Of a stretch of DNA of 64,000 nt, positions 54,429 to 62,772 are shown piece after piece. Position numbers and translations under genes: made by a program. Source of the DNA: Edaphobacter aggregans DSM 19364 (lineage in GTDB: Bacteria > Acidobacteriota > Terriglobia > Terriglobales > Acidobacteriaceae). Below the pieces are notes generated by a model. The model was not told where the DNA came from. It worked only from the letters and a program-made list of their open reading frames with translations, and made no database searches. The first letter of the stretch is position 1, and each line of letters begins with the position of its first letter. The DNA lies in the NCBI RefSeq assembly GCF_000745965.1, contig NZ_JQKI01000016.1, positions 62,001-126,000 on the forward strand. The letters are read 5' to 3'.

Positions 54429-55007
54429 ATGCAGGTCTATAGCTTCAATCGATTTCATAAGCTGTTTCGCGTCTTCGTGGCTCTATCGGCAGTGTTCTTC
54501 GGAACAGCTTTGTTAGCCGAGACCCCCGCTGTCGGGGCCAAGGCCCCCGACTTTACCCTTTCGACCCCTACGGGCAAAACCGTACAGATGTCCAAGGAAC
54601 TGCATGGGCACGATTTGGTACTGGTTGTGCTACGAGGTTTCCCCGGCTATCAGTGCCCGTACTGCGTCAAACAGGTTCACGATTTCGTGGATCATGCAGC
54701 CGACTTTGCGGCGAAGAACGTAAAGGTTCTCCTTGTCTACCCCGGACCTCCCGCGGACCTGGATCAGCACGCCAAAGACTTTCTTGCGAAGCAGTCGGAG
54801 TTGCCCTCCAACATCGTTCTGGTTACCGATCCGGATTACACGATGACCAATTCGTACGGCCTACGTTGGGATGCCCCGCATGAGACGGCCTATCCGTCGA
54901 CGTTCATTCTCGACAAAAATCAGACAGTTCTTTTCGAGAAGATCAGTCACAGTCACGGGGATCGCTTGTCCGCACAGGATGCCCTCGACCAGTTCGCGAC
55001 GAAGTAG
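54429..55007 (+). CDS. Exported redoxin/peroxiredoxin-like protein
   Basis: 192 aa with a signal peptide (LFRVFVALSAVFFGTALLAE) and an AhpC/TSA-redoxin domain: VGAKAPDFTLSTPTGKTVQMSKEL, VVLRGFPGYQCPYCVKQVHDFV with a CPYC pair, and ETAYPSTFILDKNQTVLFEKIS. The ATG at 54429 has AAGGAG 7 bases upstream, and the earlier ATG at 54402 lies against the promoter. It probably reduces peroxides or acts as a periplasmic thiol protein. The DsbD/ScsB-like gene follows by 63 bases and could supply its electrons. Confidence 0.9.
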   Translation: MQVYSFNRFHKLFRVFVALSAVFFGTALLAETPAVGAKAPDFTLSTPTGKTVQMSKELHGHDLVLVVLRGFPGYQCPYCVKQVHDFVDHAADFAAKNVKVLLVYPGPPADLDQHAKDFLAKQSELPSNIVLVTDPDYTMTNSYGLRWDAPHETAYPSTFILDKNQTVLFEKISHSHGDRLSAQDALDQFATK

Positions 55008-55070
55008 TCGCTCCTGGCTGCGTCCGGATTCCGGCGCAGCCTCTTTATTCTTCGTTCCCCAGGTCATGTC

Positions 55071-57140
55071 ATGCGAACCCTCCGCTACCATCTTCTGTCG
55101 TTTCTCGCGCTTCTGATGCTGTCCGTATCCGCCGTTGCTCAGATCCATGAAGTGGGAACGGGGATTCCAGGACCAATTCAGGCTCCACATCTGACCGCCG
55201 AGTTGATCGCCGACTCTGGCACGATCTCGCCGGGCGGCACGAGTCATGTCGCACTGTCCTTGACGCTTGAGCCCGGCTGGCACGTCTACTGGGTCTATGC
55301 CGGCGACTCAGGCGAGGCTCCGAGCGTCGCGTGGTCCGCGCCGCAAGGAATCGTGCTGGGTCCGATGCAATATCCCGCGCCCTCCCGGCTTCCTCTCGGG
55401 CCGTTGATGGACTACGGATATGAGGGAACGGCAATCTTTCCCTTTAGCCTGACGGCATCGCAGCAACTCCCTCTCGGCACGACGTTGCTGAAAGCGCATG
55501 TGCAGTGGCTGGTGTGCCGGGAGATATGCCTCCCAGGCAAGGCTTTTCTTGGGCTGAATCTGAAGGTCGCACCGACTGCGCCTTCGGCAACGAATGCACT
55601 GATCGACGCGGCGCTTCATGCTGAGCCGCTTCCGTTGCCGAGTTCCGTCAAAGTTCACGTGATTGCCACCCGCAGCCTTCTCACAGTGGACGTCGAAACC
55701 GGCCACAGGGAGACAGCACTTGAATACTATCCTCTCGACGACGACTCGATTCGTAACGCAGCTGAGCAGAAGGTCGAGCCCACCCCGCAAGGGGCGAAGC
55801 TCGTCACTGAACGTGCGGAGACCTCGGACACCCTTCCCAAGCAGATCAAAGGACTTCTGAAGCTGAGTGGAGGCCGATCTTATACCTTCGATGTTCCTGT
55901 CGGAGCACTCGTAGCGCAGACAGCCTCAAGCGGCGAGCCCGGACTCTTCTTCGCCATTGTTCTCGCATTCGCTGGTGGCATCATCCTGAATCTGATGCCA
56001 TGTGTCTTCCCGGTACTCTTCTTGAAGGCTCTCTCGCTGGTCAACAGCGCAAACGAAAGCACCTCGCGGCAGCGGCGTCATGGAATGGCCTATACAGCCG
56101 GGATACTTTTCTCTTTCTGGGTCATCGTCGCCGTCCTGTTGACACTGCGCCTCGTCGGGAAGCAAGCGGGCTGGGGCTTCCAGCTTCAGTCCCCAGGCTT
56201 TGTCGTCGCCATGACCTTCCTGCTTTTCTTTATGGGACTCTCGCTGGCCGGGATGTTCGATCTTGGCCTGACACTGACAAGCGCCGGAGACAGCCTCACG
56301 CGCAAGGATGGCTACACCGGTTCCTTCTTTACCGGAGTACTGGCCACCATCGTTGCGACTCCCTGCACAGCGCCGCTCATGGGAGCGGCGATTGGCTTCG
56401 CCCTCTCTCAGAGTGCGATTGTGACGTTTACGGTATTCACGGCCCTCGCGCTCGGTCTGGCCGTGCCGTACCTGCTTCTGACCCTTGTGCCCGGCTGGGC
56501 GAACAAGCTGCCGCGGCCTGGCCGCTGGATGGAGACGTTGAAACAGCTCACCGCCATCCCTCTCTTTTTGACGACAGTTTGGCTTATCTGGGTATACGGA
56601 CGCTTGAGTGGAGGCGCGCCGGGCGATAGCTCTGACCATATCGCCCGCCTGCTGGTTGGGCTCGTCGTCCTCGCGATCGCAGGCTGGATTCTTGCGCGTT
56701 GGCCCGCGCGCCGATGGGCCTACCTCGCGGCACTACTCATCGCGGCTGCGGGTTTCGCCGTTCCACTTTCAGGCAGTCATTCTGACCAGCTGCAATGGGG
56801 GCCCTTTTCCAATGCAGCGCTCGCGGCGGCCCAGAGTCAGGGCAAGCCGGTCTTCGTTGACTTCACCGCGGCGTGGTGCCTTTCCTGCCAGGTCAATGAG
56901 AAGGCCGTGCTGCAGGACAAGAGCGTGGAGCAAGAGCTTCTTCGGCGACATTACGTTCTGCTACGCGCTGATTGGACTCGCTATGATCCGGAGATTACAA
57001 GCGCACTGAACAAAGTCGGTCGTAGCGGTGTCCCAACCTACGTCGTGTTCTCCGGCCACGCGGATGGCGATAGCCACGTTCTGCCGGAGCTGCTGACGCG
57101 GGGCATCGTGCTCGATGCCATTCGGCAAAACGGGACGTAG
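55071..57140 (+). CDS. DsbD/ScsB-like thiol-disulfide transmembrane reductase
   Basis: A 689-aa membrane protein that would carry electrons from cytosolic thioredoxin to the periplasm. A signal peptide is followed by an N-terminal DsbD-like domain (about 30-180) with its own Cys pair (WLVCREICLPG). A transmembrane core (about 285-550) has the reactive cysteines of LNLMPCVFPVLFLKALSL and VATPCTAPLMGAAIGFAL. A C-terminal thioredoxin domain has VDFTAAWCLSCQVNEKAVL (WCLSC). This three-part layout matches ScsB/DsbD, families tied to copper tolerance and envelope thiol repair. It sits directly after the redoxin, and is likely in the same transcript. Confidence 0.93.
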   Translation: MRTLRYHLLSFLALLMLSVSAVAQIHEVGTGIPGPIQAPHLTAELIADSGTISPGGTSHVALSLTLEPGWHVYWVYAGDSGEAPSVAWSAPQGIVLGPMQYPAPSRLPLGPLMDYGYEGTAIFPFSLTASQQLPLGTTLLKAHVQWLVCREICLPGKAFLGLNLKVAPTAPSATNALIDAALHAEPLPLPSSVKVHVIATRSLLTVDVETGHRETALEYYPLDDDSIRNAAEQKVEPTPQGAKLVTERAETSDTLPKQIKGLLKLSGGRSYTFDVPVGALVAQTASSGEPGLFFAIVLAFAGGIILNLMPCVFPVLFLKALSLVNSANESTSRQRRHGMAYTAGILFSFWVIVAVLLTLRLVGKQAGWGFQLQSPGFVVAMTFLLFFMGLSLAGMFDLGLTLTSAGDSLTRKDGYTGSFFTGVLATIVATPCTAPLMGAAIGFALSQSAIVTFTVFTALALGLAVPYLLLTLVPGWANKLPRPGRWMETLKQLTAIPLFLTTVWLIWVYGRLSGGAPGDSSDHIARLLVGLVVLAIAGWILARWPARRWAYLAALLIAAAGFAVPLSGSHSDQLQWGPFSNAALAAAQSQGKPVFVDFTAAWCLSCQVNEKAVLQDKSVEQELLRRHYVLLRADWTRYDPEITSALNKVGRSGVPTYVVFSGHADGDSHVLPELLTRGIVLDAIRQNGT

Positions 57141-57151
57141 CAATAATCGTG

Positions 57152-57799
57152 ATGGACTCACCGCATCCGGAAAGGCAGGGCCTCAACATGATCCAGGCAG
57201 GCAACACTGAGGGCATCTCCGACATCATTCGATTCGTCCTTGAGATCGACAAACTCAAGGGAGTCCTGCGTAAGGTCAAGCCTACGGGAGAAGACCGCTA
57301 CGAAAACACCGCCGAACATAGCTGGCAGATCGCATTATTTGCACTCTCCCTCGAACAGGTCGTGGAGATATCAGTCGATGTCAACCGGGTGATTGCGATG
57401 CTTCTCGTGCATGATCTCGGGGAGATCGATGCAGGAGATAAATTCGTCTTCGCGCAGGATGGTTGGGAAGACCGCAAGGTTGTCGAGCTTCGCGCCGTCG
57501 AGCGAATCTGTGATATCGCCCCATTAAAGGTGGCCGATTGGCTGATCACGTTATGGAAAGAGTTCGATGGGGGCGGAACTTCGGAAGCCCGTTTCGCAAA
57601 AGCCATCGACCGATGCATGCCGGTCTTGCTGAATCTGAGCCATCAAGGCGGAAGCTGGCTGGAGAACGGTGTGACCTATGAGCGCGTCGTCGGACGAGTC
57701 GGCCCAGAGATCGAGAACGGCTGTCCTGAACTCTGGACCTACATGAAGGAGAAATTGGAAGAAGGTCGCCGCAAAGGATTCTTTGCGGCGACCTCGTAA
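57152..57799 (+). CDS. HD-domain phosphohydrolase (YfbR/HDDC2-like)
   Basis: A metal-dependent HD-domain protein (215 aa) resembling 5'-deoxynucleotidases. The ligands appear as ENTAEHSWQIALFALSL (His), LLVHDLGEIDAGD (the HD pair and second Asp) and the late Asp of FAKAIDRCMPVLLNLSHQG. The start is uncertain: ATG at 57152, or ATG at 57188 with AAAGGCAGGG upstream. It follows the DsbD-like gene by 11 bases, so it may be in the same transcript. A link to copper or thiol stress is not evident. Confidence 0.85.
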   Translation: MDSPHPERQGLNMIQAGNTEGISDIIRFVLEIDKLKGVLRKVKPTGEDRYENTAEHSWQIALFALSLEQVVEISVDVNRVIAMLLVHDLGEIDAGDKFVFAQDGWEDRKVVELRAVERICDIAPLKVADWLITLWKEFDGGGTSEARFAKAIDRCMPVLLNLSHQGGSWLENGVTYERVVGRVGPEIENGCPELWTYMKEKLEEGRRKGFFAATS

Positions 57800-57934
57800 C
57801 GGTTTTACCGGCCCTTCACCCCTCGTCTTCGAAAAGTGCGTCGCGTGAGTGATCGTCGGCTCTGCGCGGATCGTCCCAAGTTCAAATGCTGCTTTATCGA
57901 ACGCCCACTCTAGCCAAGGACTTAGATCTTTGAT

Positions 57935-58231
57935 TCAGAGCTTTTCCGCGAGGATGTCGACCATCTGAATCTGCGGCGCAGAGACGAATAGCTCTTCGGC
58001 ACGAGCAAAGAGAGCTTTTGCCACCTCACCGGTTACATGTGCATTACGTCCTTCGTCATCCTTGAAGGTGTCAAAGATGCCAAACGTCGCCGACCCAATC
58101 TTGAATGCGAACCAAGCCGTCGTGCCAACCTCAGCTGCTACGAGGGGAGTCGCCGAACTAAGAAATTGTTCGACGTCTTCCTCCTTACCTGTACGTGCCT
58201 GCAATGTCGCCAAAATACCAACTTTATTCAT
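57935..58231 (-). CDS. Antibiotic-biosynthesis-monooxygenase (quinol monooxygenase)-like protein
   Basis: A 98-aa ferredoxin-like-fold ABM-domain protein: VGILATLQARTGKEEDVEQFLSSATPLV, TTAWFAFKIGSATFGIFDTFKDDEGRNAHVTGEVAKALFARAEELF and MVDILAEKL. Small ABM proteins of this type oxidise quinols or act in heme/ROS handling; the exact substrate is unknown. A candidate ECF promoter lies at 58355-58382, giving a leader of about 120 bases. A decayed copy of the same gene is at 62222-62524. Confidence 0.9.
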   Translation of the reverse strand: MNKVGILATLQARTGKEEDVEQFLSSATPLVAAEVGTTAWFAFKIGSATFGIFDTFKDDEGRNAHVTGEVAKALFARAEELFVSAPQIQMVDILAEKL

Positions 58232-58634
58232 CTGATTTTTCCCTCGCGATTGGTTAAGCCGCGCGCCTCAGTTTCGGCGCGCAGGGTCGTTAGTTAGATC
58301 GCAATCGGTCGAGCGCGACCGAAATCGGGCAGACGCGAATCCGACCTCGACCGTTAGAGTTGAGATCCGGTAAAAGGTTACAGCGACCAATGCGACAACC
58401 ACTCAATTGATGCGGGAAAGAGATGCACCGCTGGGATTAAGCTGTCATGAAACGTCTAGGATGTTGTTACATAGGACGGATGATGTCTCCCTTATGCGGA
58501 GAGAGCGTTTCCAGTCTCTTAGAAAAGTTACAGCGCTCATCTACTTTCTACTGGTGAATAACACGCCCTAAGCCGGTGTTCGAGCGCAAATCTAACCTCT
58601 TAAGGGATCAAGATGCCTGGTCACAAGTGCCATT
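58232..58634. other. About 400-base intergenic region
   Basis: No gene seen. It holds a hairpin GCGCGCC/GGCGCGC near 58259-58280 and the ABM promoter. Two further TGTAAC words on the minus strand (near 58470 and 58525) lack a matching -10 at 16 bases. Confidence 0.5.
58355..58382 (-). promoter_or_regulatory. Candidate ECF promoter of the ABM gene
   Basis: Minus strand: TGTAAC (58382-58377), 16 bases, ACTCTA (58360-58355), then ACG. The 9-base -10 region ACTCTAACG is identical to that of the DoxX-sigma operon. Confidence 0.7.
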
Positions 58635-58683
58635 AAAAAGAGGGGGTTGTTCAAACCCAACGATGTCGCGTTTGAACAACCCC
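58635..58683 (-). terminator. Strong terminator of the secreted-protein gene
   Basis: The arms GGGGTTGTTCAAAC and GTTTGAACAACCCC (14 bp, 13-base loop) are followed on the minus strand by CTCTTTTTAAT. It lies 20 bases after the stop of the gene at 58704. Confidence 0.88.
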
Positions 58684-58703
58684 ACAAGGAACAGTCCTGT
58701 TGA

Positions 58704-60122
58704 TTAATCCAATCTTTGGACGATTGGGCAATTGATGGAGAAGCCAGAACTGCCGAACGGTGCTCCGCCTGGACCGGTCAACAGACCATCCTGGACGAAG
58801 GTCAATATCTGAAACTCCTCGCGAAGTTGACCCCGGTATCCCTGGTTGATAGCGTCCTGAGTCCACTCGTAAAGGTTGGCATCCCACGCCGGGCTGTAGT
58901 CCAGTGCGATCGTGGGAATACCGCCGAGTGTGTTGTTTGGCCTGAATCCATCCGCGAAGTCTGCAGAAAGACCCTGGCGCAGAGGGTTGTTGCAGCTTCC
59001 GGCCTCCGGACCGTTCGTTGCAATAAAGATGCGCTCGATCGGGCTGAAGGCACCGTCGTCGTGGCCCAAAAGAAGGTTAGCCATCAAAGGTGCGTAGGTG
59101 TTGTGTTCGATCGCCGCCGCCAGAGGGATGCTTGCGTCCATGGAGATGTACCAAACGGGTCTGCCGAAGCTGAAGCCGTTAACCAGGTTCAGCGTCACCG
59201 TCATCTTGACTGTATCGATGGCAGCCACCGCATCGTGGACCTTCGAATAATCAACATTTCCGTTGGGGAAATTGATCTCATTCTCGTCGACATTGTATGC
59301 AATCATTGGAGCGTTATAGACCACGTTGCCAGCATTCGTGATGGTTACAAACGGACTATAGTTCTTGTCTCCAATTTCCCCCGGAGCGAACGACTTCGGC
59401 GGAAATTCCTGTCCAGCGGGCCCCGGCACGATGTTCCGTTGGGGACTGAAATCCACAGTTCCTGCATCGAAGACAATGTTTCCGTTTGCATCGAGTGTGC
59501 CGGTTCTGGCAGCATTCTCCGCGAACCCCAGCTTGGCCGAAAAGTTCAGCCCGAGTTCGTTGGCGATTCCCTGGTCGGAAACGTCTGTGAGAATGTACCA
59601 AACGGTTTTGCCCCTAACAGTACCTTTGTAAAGCGGCAGGGTGATAGTCCCGTTCAAAGCATCGACCGTGCCTGAGTTCAAGAGTTGAACAGGTCCGACT
59701 AAGCTCGGATTAACGGTGGATGGAGGTGGCCCAAAGTATGACAGACCAACAGCGGCGCCGGTAGAGGCGGGCGCAGGGAATAGATTACATCCAGGCCCAG
59801 GGCTCTGTCGTGCAGTTCCGCCAAAGCCCTGCTCCGAGTTGAAGCCAGTCGAAGCGCCAGTGCCCGACGTAGTGGCAGGTGTCGTTGCCGGAGTCGTTGC
59901 CACTGGACGTTTTGCATTGCTGTGCACGGCCAGCACCTCAGGAGACACGGGTGGCTTAGCTGCCGCAGTTTTTTGCGCGAAGGCCGTTGATGGTACGAGA
60001 CCACTCATCATCGTCGCACTGGCCAAGATGAGTAGCTTGCTGGAGGAGAATAAGCGCGACCGCAGAGCGGCCACATTCAGGTCATTCCCGAGAGGGAAAG
60101 ACATACGAGGATTGGTAGCCAT
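58704..60122 (-). CDS. Secreted protein of unknown function under the ECF-type promoter
   Basis: 472 aa that I cannot assign to a described function. A signal peptide (KLLILASATMMSGLVPSTAFA, about 29-49) is followed by a Thr/Ala/Pro-rich linker. Two similar beta-rich segments come next, each with an L-NGTITLPLYKG or LNLVNGFSFGRP element leading to a VWYI(L/S)xD motif (KTVWYILTDVSDQGIANELG near 174-193 and RPVWYISMDASIPLAAAIE near 330-348). This suggests an internal duplication. Four cysteines include GPGCNLFPAP, GSCNNPL and the C-terminal NCPIV. A probable ECF promoter at 60205 and a strong terminator make it a single-gene unit. Confidence 0.75.
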   Translation of the reverse strand: MATNPRMSFPLGNDLNVAALRSRLFSSSKLLILASATMMSGLVPSTAFAQKTAAAKPPVSPEVLAVHSNAKRPVATTPATTPATTSGTGASTGFNSEQGFGGTARQSPGPGCNLFPAPASTGAAVGLSYFGPPPSTVNPSLVGPVQLLNSGTVDALNGTITLPLYKGTVRGKTVWYILTDVSDQGIANELGLNFSAKLGFAENAARTGTLDANGNIVFDAGTVDFSPQRNIVPGPAGQEFPPKSFAPGEIGDKNYSPFVTITNAGNVVYNAPMIAYNVDENEINFPNGNVDYSKVHDAVAAIDTVKMTVTLNLVNGFSFGRPVWYISMDASIPLAAAIEHNTYAPLMANLLLGHDDGAFSPIERIFIATNGPEAGSCNNPLRQGLSADFADGFRPNNTLGGIPTIALDYSPAWDANLYEWTQDAINQGYRGQLREEFQILTFVQDGLLTGPGGAPFGSSGFSINCPIVQRLD

Positions 60123-60204
60123 TGTTGGACTCCTTCGATTTGAGAGGCTTACACGATGAGGTGTTGAGTGAGTGAATGTCTCTACGCCTAAATCGTGTGC
60201 CAGT

Positions 60205-60232
60205 GAGAATGACGGGCGCCTGAATAGTTACA
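60205..60232 (-). promoter_or_regulatory. Candidate ECF promoter of the secreted-protein gene
   Basis: Minus strand: TGTAAC (60232-60227), 16 bases, ATTCTC (60210-60205). It is a weaker -10 than at 58355 but at the same spacing, and about 83 bases from the start codon. Confidence 0.5.
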
Positions 60233-60310
60233 ATAAATCCGCTCATATTCGCACTTTTTATACTTTCACTAAGCCGACTCTGAGAGGTGTAGTCCAATCA
60301 GCAAGACAGT

Positions 60311-60338
60311 TGTAACTTATCTGGAGTTAAAATCTCTA
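60311..60338 (+). promoter_or_regulatory. Candidate ECF promoter facing a gene-less stretch
   Basis: TGTAAC (60311-60316), 16 bases, TCTCTA (60333-60338). Only a 31-codon open frame from the ATG at 60361 follows, which I do not recognise. Confidence 0.4.
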
Positions 60339-60975
60339 ATAACGGGGACGTGTGCTAAACATGCGACTACCAACCTTATTAGCGGCACACTCATCATTCG
60401 AGGACGCCTCTCGACATGCGCTTGTTTGGGACATTGGCAGCGGCATCACTTATTAAATGACCGATGTTCGTTTCCAGAGGTGTTGAGCGCAACACCCAAC
60501 TATCCGGTCATCTCCACAAGCCCCCGGCGCCAAAGTGCAAACCATCACGATCGAATCTAGATTGGCTTGTGACCTGAAGGAATGGTCGGGCTTCACGAGA
60601 TTGCCTGACAGTAAGAATGAACGGAGTGACGAAAGCTACAACAATAGCTGAAAAAGTGTCTAACGCAGATCACACATGATATTTTCCGCGATGTGCTTCC
60701 GTCTGCTGCGTGCGGAGCGCCCAATCTTAATTGGCTAAAGCGTACTCACCCTTGCGGGATTACTGCCGACCGGAGCATCGTGGAGAGTTTGCCTGTTGAC
60801 GTACGTCGCGGTCATCACAAAGAAGAAGCCTCCACCCCGCTAATCTGGAAGTACGCGTAACCTTCGCATCGAAGAATTATTTGGCGGCGAAGAAGTCGCT
60901 CGCGTATGCGGAGCCGTGCAGCAGCAAAGGATATGAACGCTTGTTGTCGATGTTTCCTGAGCATCAGCCCGTGAG
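60339..60975. other. About 640-base stretch without an intact gene
   Basis: Contains only short open frames. A piece at about 60740-60840 (LAGLLPTGASWRVCLLTYVAVIT) looks like a membrane-protein tail but stops at once. The base composition is less G+C-rich than the core region. Probably decayed DNA. Confidence 0.4.
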
Positions 60976-61908
60976 TTACTCTGACGGGCTGATCTCCGAA
61001 TGTGAGAAGCGAAAGACATCGGGACGAGCGTAGTGACCTGTCACGTCAAGAGCCATACTTTCCCGGTCAATCTTCGCGAGATCCAAATCTGCGATGATGA
61101 GATCCTCGCGATCGAAAACAGGCTCCACAACGTAGGTCGAGTCGGGCGCAATGATACAACTTCCTCCGCGTTCTACCCATTTGTCTGTGACCTCATGAGG
61201 CAGTTGGCGCGGAACTTCGGCGGCAGGCATCATGAGACCAACGGACATCACGAAGCATCGGCCTTCGAAGGCATAGTGACGACTCGCGAGCTGTGCCATC
61301 TCGTTCACGGTAGGCCAAACAGCGACATGTATGTGTTCTCCAGCCTGGTGCATAGCCATTCGCGCCAGGGGCATCCAATGCTCCCAGCAAATCAGTCCCC
61401 CTACACGTGCTTGACCGATATCAACTGACTTCAGCCCGCGGCCATCACCGGCCCCCCACACAAGACGTTCTGTGAATGTGGGTACGAGTTTGGGATGATG
61501 GTTTGCCAGGCGTCCATCGGGTGAAAACGTAAGAAGGCTGTTATAGAGCGTCTTAGCACCAGGTCCCCGCTCAATCCGTTCATTGATCCCGATGACAACG
61601 CCCATCTGGAGGTCGCGTGCAATTTCCGACAACTGAGCGACTTCGGGGCCATCGATGGAGATACTGTTCTCTCGAAGTTCGGCAAAGATCTCTTTCGTCG
61701 GCGCGTGATTCCAAAGCGCGGCGCCGGGGCAGATGTCGAGCCAAACGGGATATCCAGGAATCCAGGTCTCACCGAACGCAATGAAACTGGCTCCCTGGCC
61801 GGAGGCCCTTCGAATGAGTTCGAGAGCCTTTTCGAGGCTTGCGCTCTTGTTGTGATATACAGGTCCCGCTTGGGCGATCGCAACACGAATTACAGAAGAA
61901 GAATTCAT
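60976..61908 (-). CDS. Nitrilase-type carbon-nitrogen hydrolase
   Basis: 310 aa of the nitrilase branch of the C-N hydrolase superfamily, converting nitriles to acids and ammonia. The catalytic triad is Glu47 (FGETWIPGYPVWLD), Lys140 (NHHPKLVPTFTERLVWG) and Cys174 (GGLICWEHWMPLAR). The CWEH motif is characteristic of true nitrilases rather than amidases. The ATG at 61908 (MNSSSVIRVAIAQAGPVY) matches the family start; an in-frame extension to 62052 has no family likeness. The hairpin TCAGCCCGT/ACGGGCTGA overlaps its stop. A fragment of a second nitrilase lies at 63291. Confidence 0.92.
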   Translation of the reverse strand: MNSSSVIRVAIAQAGPVYHNKSASLEKALELIRRASGQGASFIAFGETWIPGYPVWLDICPGAALWNHAPTKEIFAELRENSISIDGPEVAQLSEIARDLQMGVVIGINERIERGPGAKTLYNSLLTFSPDGRLANHHPKLVPTFTERLVWGAGDGRGLKSVDIGQARVGGLICWEHWMPLARMAMHQAGEHIHVAVWPTVNEMAQLASRHYAFEGRCFVMSVGLMMPAAEVPRQLPHEVTDKWVERGGSCIIAPDSTYVVEPVFDREDLIIADLDLAKIDRESMALDVTGHYARPDVFRFSHSEISPSE

Positions 61909-62066
61909 TGTCACAATTTCACCAGGATGTAACATTAGACCTCGCGACCGAAGTAAGGTGTCCCAGCCAATGGGGCACGAGGAATCCGGCGCCGCGTCCA
62001 GTGTATCGGAGATAGAGAGCGCGCTGCCCTCTGGCGGGATGAACTTACTCATTTGTGAGCGGTGCC

Positions 62067-62094
62067 TGTAACCTTCAAGGCGCTTCTGCTTCTA
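62067..62094 (+). promoter_or_regulatory. Candidate ECF promoter before the ABM pseudogene
   Basis: TGTAAC (62067-62072), 16 bases, CTTCTA (62089-62094). It lies 128 bases before the ABM pseudogene start, close to the promoter-gene distance of the intact ABM copy. Confidence 0.5.
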
Positions 62095-62221
62095 ATGGTC
62101 AGTGTGACCCCTCGCAGGAAATAACATCTATGGGCTCAAATCGGCTGATCGACTTCCATCAAGGACGCATTCGAGGCGAGTCAAACGATGTGGTTCGCAC
62201 AACCAACGAAGGAGACATTAC

Positions 62222-62524
62222 GTGAACAAAAGTCGGAATACTAGCAACGTTGCAGGCCCGTCCCGGTAAAGAGGCAGATGTGGAGGAGTTCTTGTGGTCA
62301 ACTGGGCCACTGGTAGAGGCAGAAACAGTGACAACAACGTGGTTCGCGTTTCAAAGTCGCGACCGCAACGTTTGGCATATTCGATACCTTCAGGGATGAG
62401 GATGGAAGAAACGCTCACTTCAAGGGTGAGATAGCCAAGGCACTCTTCGCGCGCGATGAAGAGTTGTTTGTCGTTCATCCATCCCGAAATCAAGCCCGCG
62501 GATATCGTTGCCGAGAAACTCTAG
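62222..62524 (+). pseudogene. Frameshifted copy of the ABM monooxygenase gene
   Basis: A GTG opens NK, then an extra A in GAACAAAAGTC shifts the frame. VGILATLQARPGKEADVEEFL, TTTWFAF, then (shift) KVATATFGIFDTFRDEDGRNAHFKGEIAKALFARDEELFVVHPS, then (shift) PEIKPADIVAEKL and a TAG follow. It aligns along its whole length with the intact gene at 57935-58231, so it is a paralogue with at least three indels. Confidence 0.85.
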
Positions 62525-62772
62525 TTTCGAGACTCGATCCACAGTTTCCTAGGAGAGACACACTGAAGCCCTTCTCAGCTTCATAACTGCGCTGGCATAC
62601 CTCTCGACGGAATGAAGCCAAGCGCGCTCTTGTCCATAAAGAAGGGCTGCCTTCGTGTGAGAAACAGACGCTCCTTCATGCAGTTCCGTGCCCAACGCAA
62701 CAAAGCATCAAGCAAGCCACAGTCGCAAACAGTCACTCATCCGTCATCATAAAACGCAAGGAGGAAACGAAA

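Noticed and set aside
58460-58530. Two further TGTAAC words on the minus strand
   Set aside because: No (C/G/T)TC-type -10 at 16 bases; not counted in the regulon.
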